Shown: positions 9,891 to 21,546, numbered from the stretch's first letter. The stretch is 64,000 nucleotides of DNA from Meghimatium bilineatum (GCA_034231615.1 CM067298.1:60356387-60420386), one strand, 5' to 3'. Numbers and translations are program-made. The notes: generated by a model not told the origin, from the letters alone.

Positions 9891-12090
9891 TAGGTTTCCA
9901 AACTTTATCTGGCCACCGCCACCTTTGCAAGACTAAATGTTGTAACGCCTGCGCCCCTCCATTATAACAGTTTTCGGCAGCTGTTGGATATTTTCAACGT
10001 AAATAGTAACTAAGGATACACGACTGCTTATGTCGTTACATCATTGAAAAAAAGAGTGGCCAATATGTGCTTCATCTCGAACACAGTTATTGTTATACTG
10101 ATTTTGAAGAAACATAGCTCATATGCAAAGATTATAAAAAGTATGCTCGAATAACATTATGAATAGTTTCATACAATCGTTTAAATTTGAAAATTCTGAA
10201 TATATATTAAGAGATTGCATTACACTAGAAACAATCTTATTGTAATAATTAAAACACCATCAAATATATTACAAATTTGTTCATTTCAAACTAATGAAAT
10301 AAAAATACTAAACAAAAATAAATTAATGTGAAGGATGAACTCGATACATTTTCAATATTTTTAAAAAATATCTGGTTTTACTGTCTTTAAAAGCAGTCAT
10401 AAATCGTCAAGCTCAGTTATATGTAATCGGTTTCTTTTCTTAGACAGTCATTTAGCTACAGAACTAAACCCACGCTCAGCCAAATAGGAAGATTGAAATG
10501 CAATTAATAATTGCTGTGCTATTTCCCATAATCCAGGGTAGAGTGTTGGTACTGATTTTTAAAGCCAGAACTTTTGGTATCCACTGCAGAATTTTAATTT
10601 AATTCTTCATTTGTTGCATGTTCTTTGATGATTCTGCCGTGTATACACATGAGAAAGGATCTAAAACCCAAATTGGTATAGGCCTATTAATGTTTAGAAT
10701 ATCCTTGAATCACTCATTGAAATCAGCATGGAGAACCTCCAAGTGTTGACAGTATATAAGTAAATCTTCCTGTTTGAGAGACACTGCTGATAAATTTGAA
10801 GTGTGTCTATATTCCCCTTGGGCTATATTTCGCTTGAACAGAAGATTATTCCCCATAATAGCGACAATAACGATTTTTGTTTTAATTAAATCCAATTCAC
10901 CGCCTTGTAGTTAGTTGTAGATTGACTTCATTAAATAATTTATATAGGTCTGTCAAATAAGACATGTCATTTTTGGATGTAATCATGTTGGCCGACAATC
11001 TTTCGTCTTCTGTTTCCTAAGAAATCTAGTACTGAATCAAACAAATTATAAAATTATTCAAATACCTTTTGAAAACCAACGAACTTCTGTGCGAAGCAGC
11101 TAACTATTGAAATCTTCATCGTTTTCTATACGAAGTTGGCTAAAAAAAAATGTCACTCATTTGCTTCTAAGCTCTAATAACGTAATGGAGTGTCGTGTGT
11201 AGGCGTTGACTTAGATTTTTCGCAACCAAATTTTGACGATGCAGTATATAATGTATATCGAATACATTTGGTACTGATTGTTTCAAAACAGCTATGAAAC
11301 CATTGAGGCACCCTGTCATTGATGGGGCACCATCAGTAGAAGCAGACCAAAAAAAAAAATACAAATATGAATGTCTTTCTCTTGAAAAAAAACTTATTCA
11401 TGGTATTAAATATAGATTCTCCCTTCGTGTCCACTTACAAATCATTAACTAACAATAATTCTTCACACATTTTTTCCATCTTTGATGAATCGTACGTATG
11501 ATAAGAATAGTGCTTCACTATTTAGAAGAGTTGAGTTGAGCTGAATGGAAAATTGGCATGTCTGCGAATAATCACACAATGATTTTTCAACGTCTTCAGC
11601 CATTTCATAGATTCTTCTTTGCACTAAATTATTGCGCAAAGGAATTTTGCAGATGATATCTGACGCTGGCTACGAAGCATAGTGTTTAGTGCTTCTTTTA
11701 CGGATAAGATTAATTCCTCATCGTGTGTAATTTTCCAGCTTTTGTGATTAATAACGAAATATTATACGAAGCGTGTAATTCATCAGTATCTTGTCCAGCG
11801 GACTAAGTAAAAATTTTTGATCAAGCTGAACGCTTAAAATATTTTTCTTCTAGTACTTGAAAATAGGACAAATATTTATCCTTTTTCTGTCAGAATGTAT
11901 TTTAATGAAATGATCTTGTAATCTAGAAGGTTTCATTGCTTCATTTGAAAATACTTTATGACAAATCAAGCACGTAGGTAAGTTTTGCTTTGTACCAGAT
12001 TGAATGAATCCATATTTCAAATACTTAATAATATACTGTCGACATTTACTCTTAGATCATGAAATAATAAAATGTGCAACACTATTCACA
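9891..12090 (-). pseudogene. hAT transposase pseudogene, copy 1 (BED finger and hATC remnants)
   Basis: Minus strand. Near 12060-11890 the frame reads YGFIQSGTKQNLPTCLICHK, then SRLQDHFIKIHSD: a BED-type zinc finger (C..C ... H....H). At 11364-11167 a segment with STDGAPSMTGCLNGF and LHRQNLVAKNL matches the central catalytic region of ZBED/hAT transposases. Near 10510-10400 is AERGFSSVAK.LSKKRNRL, the hATC dimerisation motif. Stops and frameshifts break the gene throughout. The left terminus resembles a hAT end (ATAGGTTTCCAAACTTTATC at about 9889). A second copy is at 30107-31590. Confidence 0.85.
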
Positions 12091-12165
12091 CAACAATATT
12101 CACACAACAATATTCACACAACAATATTCACACAACAATATTCACACAACAATATTCACACAATA
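12078..12165 (+). repeat. 14-bp tandem repeat
   Basis: About six units of TTCACACAACAATA, next to the N-terminal end of the hAT pseudogene. Confidence 0.9.
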
Positions 12166-12392
12166 ATAGATTTAATTTACACTTTGTATGAGTCCTCTTA
12201 ATCACAATTATCGGTTGATAATTGTTGGAAAATTACACACACAATACTGAATATTATTCCTAAACAATTGGTATTTATAGATTTGAAATCCAACCCTAAT
12301 CAACTTGTATATATCGACTTGTTTACGGTACCATCCTAATATGTTTTAGTATATACAAATCGAAGTTAACTCTTCTAAACTGCCGATATATC

Positions 12393-13029
12393 TAGGGTTA
12401 CCATACGTCCGGGTTTCCCCGGACACGTCCTATTTGTATGCCCCTGTCCGGGCGGCTTTCCAGAAAAATGACTTTTGTCCGGGTCTTTCTCCGTCCCCGA
12501 CCGTCCGTCCGTCCCCGATCGTCCGTCCGTCCCCGATCGATCGATACTTTCTTACTTACTTTTCTGTGCTATATACTTTAATCTATTATGTATAGTGAAA
12601 TAAACACGCACGCCAGCTATATTTAGCTCAATATTAACATTAGCCATCAGAACTCCTGGTTTCGTTAGCCATTTTCAATTTTTCGTAAACATAACGCATT
12701 TCGCATAGCAGACGGTAACGCGAGTTCGTTAGTGATAATTATTAATTAATAAATTTTGAATTGAAGATTGAACTTAAATTTTAAAAAATACCGAAACTCA
12801 GTTAACACTCAGTTAATACAAGTTTATAATTAAATAAGAACAATATTTTATGTAGTTTAACTTTAATTTTATCTGTGCAACACTTAATATTGGCCATATT
12901 TCATGAAAATTTAGCGTATCCTCTTTTTCCATCTGACAATTGTGGTAACCCTACAATAAGGGTGCACTGGATTTAAAGGCGCACGTCGAAACGTCCTCTT
13001 TTTCCATCTGACAATTATGGTAACCCTAG
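12393..13029. mobile_element. hAT-like non-autonomous element, 637 bp
   Basis: Termini TAGGGTTACCATA and TATGGTAACCCTA are perfect inverted repeats. The flanks are GATATATC on both sides (12385-12392 and 13030-13037), an 8-bp duplication typical of hAT. Inside, a short TCCGTCC/CCCCGATCG array at about 12490-12545 and an internal near-copy of the right end (CTCTTTTTCCATCTGACAAT, at about 12920 and 12993) suggest an internal end duplication. Confidence 0.85.
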
Positions 13030-13278
13030 ATATATCGGCTATCTAAAGATATTTTTATAAATCACGAATATATATTTTTATATGTTAACAAAGTATTTTA
13101 CTGCTACATGCGAGATTGCTGTCAGTTGTTTTCACAAAACAAACGTCCTTTAACTTTAAAACTGATTGCTCTTAAACATTTGTTATTTATTTCTGAGAAA
13201 TAATGGCAAGTCCAACTGCGTCTAGGTACGGTGTAAAACCATCTGTTGCTCTTATTTGTGCAATGCAATCTTACTATA

Positions 13279-13434
13279 CTGCACCCTTTTATAAGAAATT
13301 ACCGTATAGTACAACACTTTTCAAAATCCCCAATTATATTTATTCTTTATTGTTTATACTCTATATAGCGAATTCCTTTAATTACATACATATTTTGTCG
13401 TTTCGGGCAAAGTTGTTATAATGGGATTCCACTG
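13279..13434. mobile_element. Tigger/pogo-like MITE
   Basis: The right end, read on the minus strand, is CAGTGGAATCCCATTATAAC, the pogo/Tigger-type terminus. The left end CTGCACCCTTTTATAA is a degraded partner. TA dinucleotides flank both ends. A related copy is at 49927-50098. Confidence 0.6.
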
Positions 13435-13828
13435 TAACTCGTTCATAGACAGAAGATTGCAGTAGCAATTATACTTATGGTTGTAATCAACTAAATTAAA
13501 AAAATATCAAAGAGGCTTGTATTAGTTTTAGATACTTTCGATTCTGGTCCCTTATACATGAGCTGTCAACACATCTGAAACACCAAAGAGCAATGATGAC
13601 ATAACTAATTCAGAAGATAGAATACCTAGTTCATTTCAAAATATTGGAAGTGGTAAATCTGTATGAGGAGATATCTTACCGAGGAGCCACCACCCCTCCC
13701 TATGCCACCTGAACGCCCCCCCCCCCCAATTTTTCTGAACCCACTATCGACCTCCTAGACGGCTTCAGCGCCCACTGGGTAACGGTACCGCCAACGAACC
13801 TATGTATTAAATGAATGACACCATAGAA
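13435..13828. other. No recognised gene
   Basis: Contains a poly-C run at 13718-13729 and C-rich flanks. No coding evidence. Confidence 0.4.
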
Positions 13829-13829
13829 A

Positions 13830-14048
13830 AGACCATATGGGTATGGTACAAAGACAACGAAAACACGTCACAGACCACTTGAACATGACATTCGTAGAAT
13901 TGGAAACATTAGCTCGAATTCGGCAGGAGTTTCGTAAGGCTGTGAAAAAACACTGCAGGAAACCGTCGAATGTAAAACAAGCAGAAGATGACAAATAAAA
14001 ACATGGACAGACATCAAGAACTGGACAAGATAAGATCCCCCCCCCCTC
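13830..14048 (+). mobile_element. LINE 3' fragment (family L2)
   Basis: Matches the 3' end of the LINE at 54390-55442: TTTCGTAAGGCTGTG, CACTGCAGGAAACCGTCGAA and GACAAATAAAAACATGGACA. It ends in a C-run. Confidence 0.7.
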
Positions 14049-14185
14049 ATTCGGTAAACATAACTATATATTATATCACGAATGTGTACTCAATCACCAG
14101 ATATTTTCTTCCTGTATAAAGTAGATATGCGGAATATCGAAAACTCTGGTTTTAAGGAAAAGCAGTTAATGATTACAATCTGATT

Positions 14186-14447
14186 AATATGATATACGCT
14201 AATTGTACACTTCGTATTAAAGAGAGCAAACAAGAACTTCACGCCCTTTTAGACATGATAGTACCAGAAACTGGAAATAAAGGCTTCAGTCTAAACAATA
14301 AGAAAACCGAAGTAATGGTTGTTTCAAAGAAATATATACCACAAGATACAGTATCACGATCAATGATGGGCCATTAAATCAAGCGGGTAAAGTCAAGTAT
14401 CTTGGCATCAGATGGCAGCAGCTCCAATGAGATAAAGAGCAGGATAT
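14186..14447 (+). mobile_element. LINE reverse transcriptase fragment with broken active site
   Basis: Plus-strand translation gives ESKQELHALLDMIVPETGNK and LNNKKTEVMVVSKK, then frame-shifted VKYLGI and the TCAGATGGCAGCAGC segment (SDGSS motif). These follow the palm YADD in LINE RT. The expected YADDTVL is degraded to YANCTLRIK. It is cut on the right by the opposite-strand LINE at 14451. Confidence 0.8.
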
Positions 14448-14450
14448 TAC

Positions 14451-15345
14451 AAGCTATCATCATCATCATCATCATCAAGTGCCGTCTCCGCAACGAAGGT
14501 TGGCTGCAACGTATCTCCAACATCTCCTGTCTCTTGTCTTGGTGGTGCACTATGCTAGACTGTAACCTGTCCATCGTGTAATGTTACTCTCCCACTTGTA
14601 TCTCTGCCTACCTCTTTCTCGCTTCCCTTTGACTTTACCCTCAAGTAAGGTCTTCAATAGGGTGTCATGTCTTTTAATGTGTCCAAAGTATTTTATTTGC
14701 CTGATCTTTATTTCTCTTAGTAGTTCTTTCTTCATATTAAGTGTCTTTAGCACCTCTTTATTTGTTTTCTTCTCTTTCCATGATGTTCTCCCTATTCTTC
14801 TATATACCCACATCTCAAAGGCATCAATTTTGTCTTCTAATTGTTTATTTAGTGTCCATGTTTCTGAGCCATACATTAATATGGAATAGATGTAGCATTT
14901 TTAACTTGTTTGTAATTTGTTTAGATATTAATAATTTCCTCATGTCATTGAAGGTACTTTTAGCCATTCCTATTCTCCTTTTAACTTCTGTTTCACATCT
15001 GCCATCATTTGTGACTATGTGTCCAAGATATTGATACTGTTTTACTTGTTGTAGTTTCTCTCTCTGTATGTTTATGTTTATCTCCTGTTCTTCTGTGTCT
15101 TTGCTGATTATCATGGTTTTTGTTTTTTGAATGTTTATATCCAGTCCATATTCGTTACTTGATTTATTGACTTGATCTATTAGTCTTTGTACTTCATGTT
15201 CACTTTCTGCTAAAAGAACAGTGTCATCTGCATATCTAAGGTTGTTTATTATTTTCCCATTGATCTTAAGTCCTGGTGTTTCTTCTATATTTTTAAAGAT
15301 ATTCTCTGTGTAGATATTAAATAGGCTTGGTGATATACAAGCTAT
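14451..15345 (-). mobile_element. LINE reverse transcriptase, 3' half, relatively well preserved (family L1)
   Basis: Minus strand. One frame runs from 15369 to 14845 with FNIYTENIFKNIEETPGLKI and the active site RYADDTVLLAESEHEVQRL, then QYQYLGHIVTNDGRCETEVK. After one frameshift near 14880 a second frame (14876-14550) gives MYGSETWTLNKQLEDKIDAF, YFGHIKRHDTLLKTLLEGK and GRQRYKWESNITRW. The 3' end carries a (GAT)n tail, seen as (ATC)n at 14456-14476. The RQGCI motif upstream is degraded and the element is 5' truncated near 15345. Related fragments: 5938, 39785 and 41533. Confidence 0.9.
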
Positions 15346-15783
15346 ATCAGCACATAAAAAATATTTCAAACATTATATCGAATACATTTTTTTAATGCAG
15401 TGGATGTAAAGTATGGACTAAACAAAAAAGTTCATAAGTAATCTGGACGTTACTGAGATGTTACTTTTGAGATGATGAAAATACAATACAAATAAGACAA
15501 TTAACAAATAATGTAGAAGTCCTCATATATATATATATATATATATAATTTAACAAAATCCTTTTCATTCACTCAATATATCTGCAATATATATCGTCAA
15601 AGTTGGATGTGCATTAGAGCAAATGAAAAGTCGGCACAAGGCATTTCCGATCTATGAACTGCATTCTGCTGAAAATTTAGTACAACCATTGTCCTTCTAC
15701 AGTAGAGATCCGGTAGGGATTTGAGAGCGAGCCCCCCCCCCCCCTCCCAAAAAAGGCCTACAGTTTTATTTAGCTAAGAGACA
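15346..15783. other. No recognised gene
   Basis: Contains (AT)n at about 15523-15547 and a C-run at 15731-15744. Confidence 0.4.
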
Positions 15784-15817
15784 TGTGACAAAAAGACCTG
15801 GTTTTATAAAGCTCAGA

Positions 15818-16929
15818 AAGAATTATACCAGGAGGTATAAATACTACCCCAATTACAGAAGTGGAAACAAAAGAAAGACTCAAAAGAGGTAGCTTCCTAC
15901 ACTCCGCTTAACAGCTTCAGAAATCACTCACAGATATAGATCTACAAAACCTAAAACCACCAAACACCTTTAACACCTGGAACATGAAAAACTTCCCAAG
16001 AATTATGGACAATGTACCAAGCATTATTTCGAAAACAGAAACTATTATACTAGTACTAAAAGAGACAACTAAGAATCACATACAGAAAGCATACCCAAAT
16101 GATATATGGACACATGTATATACAGATGGATTAGGAAAAGAAACAGTATTAGATGGAAGAGCATGAATATATATAGTAACACCAGATGGAACAGAAATAG
16201 AAAAACCCATATCCAAAGGCAAACATTCCACAAATTTCAAAGCAGAAATGGAAGCCATAATAGAGGCATCCAAATTGCTCATAAACTGCTTGCCGAGTAA
16301 CAACATACATTTAGTATTTCTAACTGATGCAAAGGTAGTGAAAGATCCAAAGAGCACGAGCATGAATGAACTTATGGCTTACTACACCTCAGAGTACTAC
16401 CAAAGAAACAGTACAGTAGTGGATCCCTGGTCACTGTGGCATACTTGGAAATGAAAAAGCTGATCTCCTGGCAAGGAAAGGGAGATCACTAGAACAAATA
16501 GATAGTGATAAACGTATTATTAATGTAAGACTACGGTAAAAGCGGAACATAAAAAGTGGAAGCAGTTGCACCCAACTGCAGAACCAAATGATCCCTACCA
16601 TCAAATGTCACGCAAGGAACAAACCATTACCTTCAAACTAGGAACTGGCCACAACAGACTGAGAAGTTGCAAGTTCCGAAAGTTGAAGATTGAAGAGACA
16701 GACATGTGCAACTGTAGACTGAGCCCAGAGACTGCAGCATATTATTCATGCCTGTCAACTCTACCAAAAAGAAAGGGAGAAAATAGCCTACTGAGACGGC
16801 ACTATTTCCAGACTTGAGGGGTTCCATTGATGACCCGAAGCGAATCACACAATTCATTGAAGCTATTGGCGCTGTAACCTGATTTCTGACTGAAGAACTA
16901 CGACGAAGAAAAAATATAGCCCAGAGAAG
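15818..16929 (+). mobile_element. RNase H-bearing LINE, 3' part, with flanking duplication
   Basis: Plus strand. HVYTDGLGKETVLDGRA (about 16110) begins the RNase H domain (DG motif), followed after a stop by IYIVTPDGTEIEKP and NFKAEMEAIIEASKLL, then VFLTDAKVVKDPKS, then a frame-shifted PGHCGILGNEKADLLARKG near 16430. The 3' part gives SRKEQTITFKLGTGHNRLRS. Several stops make it a pseudogene. A direct repeat of 34-36 nt flanks it (15784-15817 and 16930-16965), probably the target-site duplication. Confidence 0.85.
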
Positions 16930-17180
16930 TGTGACAAAAAGACCTACAGTTTTATAAAGCTCAGAGACATGTGACAAAACAGAAAGATCGAAAAGAACTT
17001 CAAGTGATGAAGAAAAAATTAGTAAGAACAATATTCCGACCACTCAAAGACCAACATTCAAATTTGATGAATTAGGAACAACACAGATTATCATGATTTA
17101 TGGAGGGCATTTATAAAGTAACAGTCTACTTTTGTTAAATTTATGGCGACACTATGTTACATGAATTGCGGGGTTTTAGT

Positions 17181-17332
17181 CAGTGCAGGATTTACCTATA
17201 AGCTAAACAAGCTATAGCTTAGGGCCCCCACTTTCTTGGGGGTCCCGTAAAAAATCATAGTTGGCACTGACATATATTATGGCCCCATATCTCAAATAGC
17301 TTAGAGCCTTACCATGTCTAAATCCTGCGCTG
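17181..17332. mobile_element. hAT MITE, family H1, copy 1
   Basis: 152 bp; termini CAGTGCAGGATTTA and TAAATCCTGCGCTG are inverted repeats. A perfect 8-bp target duplication GTTTTAGT flanks it at 17173-17180 and 17333-17340. The inverted copy is at 35257-35411. Confidence 0.95.
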
Positions 17333-17340
17333 GTTTTAGT

Positions 17341-17949
17341 GCGGATCTGCTCTACGCTATTGACGCTACAACATTTAATAAAAATACTATGTTCATGTTC
17401 ATCGCATAATGGTGAAGTGTCTCGTAGCGCATTGAAGTTGTTTATAGAACATATGTTTTCCGTATATCTACATCCATTATTAACCACATAACCACGCCTC
17501 TGAGTTATAGAGCTTTGCTGCTCATTTGTTGTCCATGCATCTCTTCCATATACGAGAACTTATCCTTTGTAACAATGAAGTATTATCCGGCTCTTATTCA
17601 TAAACCACGTGCTGCATATGATTTCCTGAGGACATACACATTAAAATTTCATGAAATCCTATTCATGTACCCAAGCTCACAAAATATAACAGAAACACAA
17701 TTGGCATGACTCATCCTTTCTAAGGATAATACCGCGTCCATCTAGAAGTCTATGACAATACACACATTTTGACTTTCATGTTTGTTCCAGTTCATTAACG
17801 CCAGAAGCAAATGCAATATTGACATTCAGAAAGGCTCATTAATTTCATGAAAATCTGCATTCCGTTTGGCTTTTTATAGATAGCACACTCACTTTGACTT
17901 CCATTTTTATTTCAATCAAACGTCATGCTGAGTGGCGTAGGTGATCATG
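17341..17949. other. No recognised gene
   Basis: Unannotated AT-rich sequence; short open frames without recognisable domains. Confidence 0.4.
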
Positions 17950-17954
17950 ATTCT

Positions 17955-20290
17955 CCACAGCTCTGTCTCTTGTGTTGTTAATAAGTTCAGTTGGTGACAT
18001 CTTTTTCTGCCATAGTGACAACCCAGAGTTTTCTCTCTTTGTCTTCGTCTCTTCTCAACTTTGATCTTTCAGGTGATCAAATTTTGCTTTTCTCATCACA
18101 TACCCTAAAATCTGCTTCTAATTCTTGCTATAGTTTGTTGTTTTACTCCAGCACCTCTAATGACTTCTACATTCGTTTCTTGGCTTTCCATTTTTCTTAA
18201 AAAACACATCTCGGTTGCCACCAGCTTATTGTGGGAACTTTTGTTCACCATCCATGCTTCACATCCATAAAGAATGATTGGCTCAATATAACACAATAAC
18301 ATAACTCGCGTTTGCATTGATATTATTCCATTGCAAATAATGTTTTTTATTATTTTAAATATTTATTTGGCCTGTGTTTTCATTCTCTTGATCTCATGGG
18401 AGCACATGCAATCTGATGTTAAAATGGTGCCACGTTACATAACTTTATCCACCTAATTTAATTTTTCATCATTGATATTAATACTGCATTTTGGCGGTAT
18501 TTCTTAGTAACAACCATTAATTCTGTTTTCTTCGTATTTAGTCTGTGGCCTCTGTTTTCACTTTCTTGTACACTCTCTCTGTGTGTGCGTGCGCGTTGTT
18601 TTTTTTCTCATCACAAGTGATCTGACCATTCTTACATCCACCTTTGAAAATTCAGTTAGAATTATGACCATGAATTATAGTTCGTAGATGGCTAATGAAT
18701 CCTTTTCGAGCTGTAAATGTTCTTGGATAGTTCGGACATGGAATGACGACTGTAGGCGGATTTGGATGTGAAAATGACTTGCACTGGGGATTTTGATTAA
18801 TGTGAGGAGAAATTGTGCAAAGCGTCGACCTCACTCTCTTGTCGGACCACATTTGAAACCAGTGGCAAGACGAATCGAGACGACTGGAAGCAAAGTACGT
18901 ACTTTCTTGTACTACGATGTCTAACAGGGCTTGAAGTCATTTTTACTCCCTTCAATCAAAACTGTATCGTCAGCATTTCTCAGATTATTTAGATTGTAAC
19001 CCACAACTGCTATATCTGGCATGCTTTCTATGTTTCGCATAATATCCTCTGTATACAGCGAGAAAAAAAATCTGGTGACATTACACATTGTCTGATACCA
19101 GTTTCTATCTTTTGGAATTCTCCTACATTACTGGCAACCCTCATCGCAGCTGTATATTTATAATACAAGAGTTTTTCTCACATTTTTTATTGTTTCTGAA
19201 GTCTTCACCTTCCAAATTTTTTAAAACTATAATCTATAAAGCACAAGTGCGGGTCATTTTGTACTTCTATTGCCCTCTCCGTCAATTTTCGTATTATATA
19301 TAGAACATTTCGTGTACCTTTCCTTCCACAAATCCACATTGCTCTTCTATAATTTCTGGTTTTATTTTTCCTCTCAATCGTCTCATGATTATATGAAGTA
19401 GGATTTTGGTCATCTAGCTCATAGGTCTGATTGTTCGGTGGTCTTCACCTTCTACTGCACCAAGTTTCTTCAGTAAAGCTATGAATATTGATTATAATAA
19501 ATCAAATGGAATATCGTTACTGTTATAGATGTCATTTAGCATTTTGCTGATTATTTCTATGCCGTATAAGACTTCCCCCATCACTTCTATTTCTTCCTTT
19601 GTAATATCTAGTCCAGGAGATTTATTGTATTTCGAGTGTTGTATGGCTTCTTTCACACCCGCAGGTAATATATGGGGGCCTTCGTTGTTGTACTGTATTT
19701 GTTTTATTTCTACTATCTTTTTAAAGTTCCTTAAAGTATTCTTCCCATCTGTGCATGATTTCATTTTCTCCTATTAACATATGCTCCTGATTTGACTTCA
19801 GGTACACAGTCTTGTGAACTTGCCTTCTATCTGCTAATTCATTCATTTGTTTGTGTGTATCGCTAGATTTCCATGATATTTTTCTATTTCACAGGATTTT
19901 TCATTTAACCATTCTTCTTTAGCTGTGCTGCATTTATGTTTTAATTTCTTTGCTTAACTTCTTATGTTCTGTAATGTTAGCCTTCAGCTTTCTTATTTGT
20001 TCCATGAAGTTTCAAGATATCTTCTGTCATCCAAAATTTCTTTGCTAGATGTTTCTTAGCTGGTAGGATCTCTGCCGATGTTTGCTGTGTATATTATTTT
20101 AACATCATCTACTGTTCATCAATAGTGTCTATTTTCTCTATTTTGTATTTTGCATTTTACCTATTTTGTATTGCTATATTGTACTTGTCCTGTAAATCTT
20201 TGCTCTTTGTTAATAGATTTACATCTTGAGTATTATTTTTCCTGATAGTTAACTTCCCTAATTTTTATTTAGCAAAGAATAAGTTGAAAA
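17955..20290 (-). mobile_element. LINE with reverse transcriptase, degraded, split by a younger LINE
   Basis: Minus strand. The RT N-terminal region at 19764-19492 has PHILPAGVKEAIQHSKYNKS and SPGLDITKEEIEVMG, followed by INDIYNSNDIPFDLL-like sequence. The active-site region near 18990 translates as LRNADDTVLIEGS, i.e. NADD instead of YADD, so the copy is dead. A C-terminal part at 18317-18105 has ILYGCEAWMVNKSSHNKL. Many stops interrupt it. The insertion at 18572-18900 separates the LLDIV and QESENRG parts of the same domain. Confidence 0.8.
18572..18900 (-). mobile_element. Nested LINE 3' end encoding a C2H2 zinc finger
   Basis: 329 bp inserted into the older LINE. The minus-strand frame 18852-18652 includes TVVIPCPNCPRTFTARKGFI then SHLRTIIHGH, a C..C.(12)H-type finger found at the C-terminus of some LINE ORF2 proteins. 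The host sequence is duplicated as ACTTTCTTGTAC at 18560-18571 and 18901-18912, which fixes the boundaries. Same family: 37311, 45196, 61890 and probably 28640. Confidence 0.9.
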
Positions 20291-20305
20291 TAAATTAGTG
20301 TAACC

Positions 20306-20585
20306 TGTTCTTCTTCTTCTGCGTTCGATATCAAGCTCCGGAAAATTAGGATGTAATCTGGAAAATGGAATTAGTTGTGTCATGGTTTACATGTTTCCTG
20401 CGATATCTACACCTATTGGCCTGACACATTCGATTTCAGCATGGCGTTGCCCACTGTGACACTGTATGAGATGGGATAGCCAACTCCACCCATACCTCCT
20501 TAGTCGCCTTTTGCGACATGCATGGAAAGTAAACTGTTGCTATTCTTTGTTCCCTTTCGGGCACGGCAACACACGGACGAAAGCT
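20306..20585 (-). repeat. SINE-like repeat X, nearly full copy
   Basis: On the minus strand it starts CCGTGTGTTGCCGTGCCCGA, continues with CATGCATGTCGCAAAAGGCG and ends in AACGCAGAAGAAGAAGAA, as in the reference copy at 47742-48022. Confidence 0.85.
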
Positions 20586-21188
20586 TCACCAATTTTATGT
20601 CCTTGTGTATTGTTGTTAGCATGTCGTGCTATGTGGACAATTATGGACATCATGGATGTCCAGTCATCAAATGAACAAAACAGTAATTAAAAGATCAACT
20701 AAGCTGGAGCTACAAGAAAACAAACTGGTACATGTATAAACACAGAGTAAAACTTCCCACACGAGACATGCAAGTAACAATCAGAGATGTCAAAACAGTT
20801 GTCACGGAGAGGAATGACAGATGCACACAGAGAATTGTGCACCATGACGAGGTTCTTTTGGGATCTTGGTTATCTGCTAACCCTGGGTCCGCCGAGAGCA
20901 GTGCGGTACCCTTTGCACCCCAAGATGGGATAAAATCCAGTGTATATGTGTGTACTCGGATCATGAAAACTTAATTTGCACAAATGGAAAGAGGCATTTA
21001 AAGGTCAGATTCTACGTGTATGTTCATATGTAATCAAATAGTACAACTTTATTTTGTACAAAACGAAATTAGTATTTAGAAGTCAGACTCGGAGTTTATG
21101 CACGCGCGTATGATTATGCGTTTATGCGTGTACGTGTGTGAGGCCAGATTATTAAGTTATACTTTGCACGAATAGAAAGAAGCATTTT
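20586..21188. other. Repeat fragment W, copy 1, and unassigned sequence
   Basis: The stretch 20835-20930 (GTGCACCATGACGAGGTTCT, then TTATCTGCTAACCCTGGGTC) recurs at 25795-25890, and a more diverged relative is at 23150-23240 on the minus strand. Function unknown; an open frame of about 80 codons exists on each strand but no domain is recognised. Confidence 0.5.
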
Positions 21189-21546
21189 AGGATCCACCTA
21201 CCTGGCGTAGTGGTTAAGCCGTTCTTTATTTGCTCATACGGTCATGTTTCGAATCTCGCTCGCGACGTCTTTGTGTATAAAGCGTATTTTGTTTGATGTT
21301 GACTTCATAGCCGCGTGCTACGTTTGAAGCTAAGCTGACTTCAAACTATGTTGCTATGTTTGAAGTTATGTTGACTTCATAGCTGCGTGCTATGAAGCTA
21401 GCTGCGTGCTACGTTTGAAGCTATGTTGACTTCATAGCTGCGTGCTATGGATGACACACTCGGCAGGCTCCGTATATCAGAGTACTCATTGGGTAACCCG
21501 AGTTCAATAGGTCAATCCTCTAGGCCTTTTGAATCCATTGAGTAGT
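21189..21546 (+). mobile_element. tRNA-derived SINE, family A, copy 3 with internal expansion
   Basis: Head CCTGGCGTAGTGGTTAAGCC and B-box-like GTTTCGAATCTC match copies 1 and 2. The middle holds about four partial repeats of GAAGCTATGTTGACTTCATA + GCTGCGTGCTACGTTT, and the 3' part (GGTAACCCGAGTTCAATAGG, TCAATCCTCTAGGCCTTTTG) matches copy 1. Confidence 0.8.
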
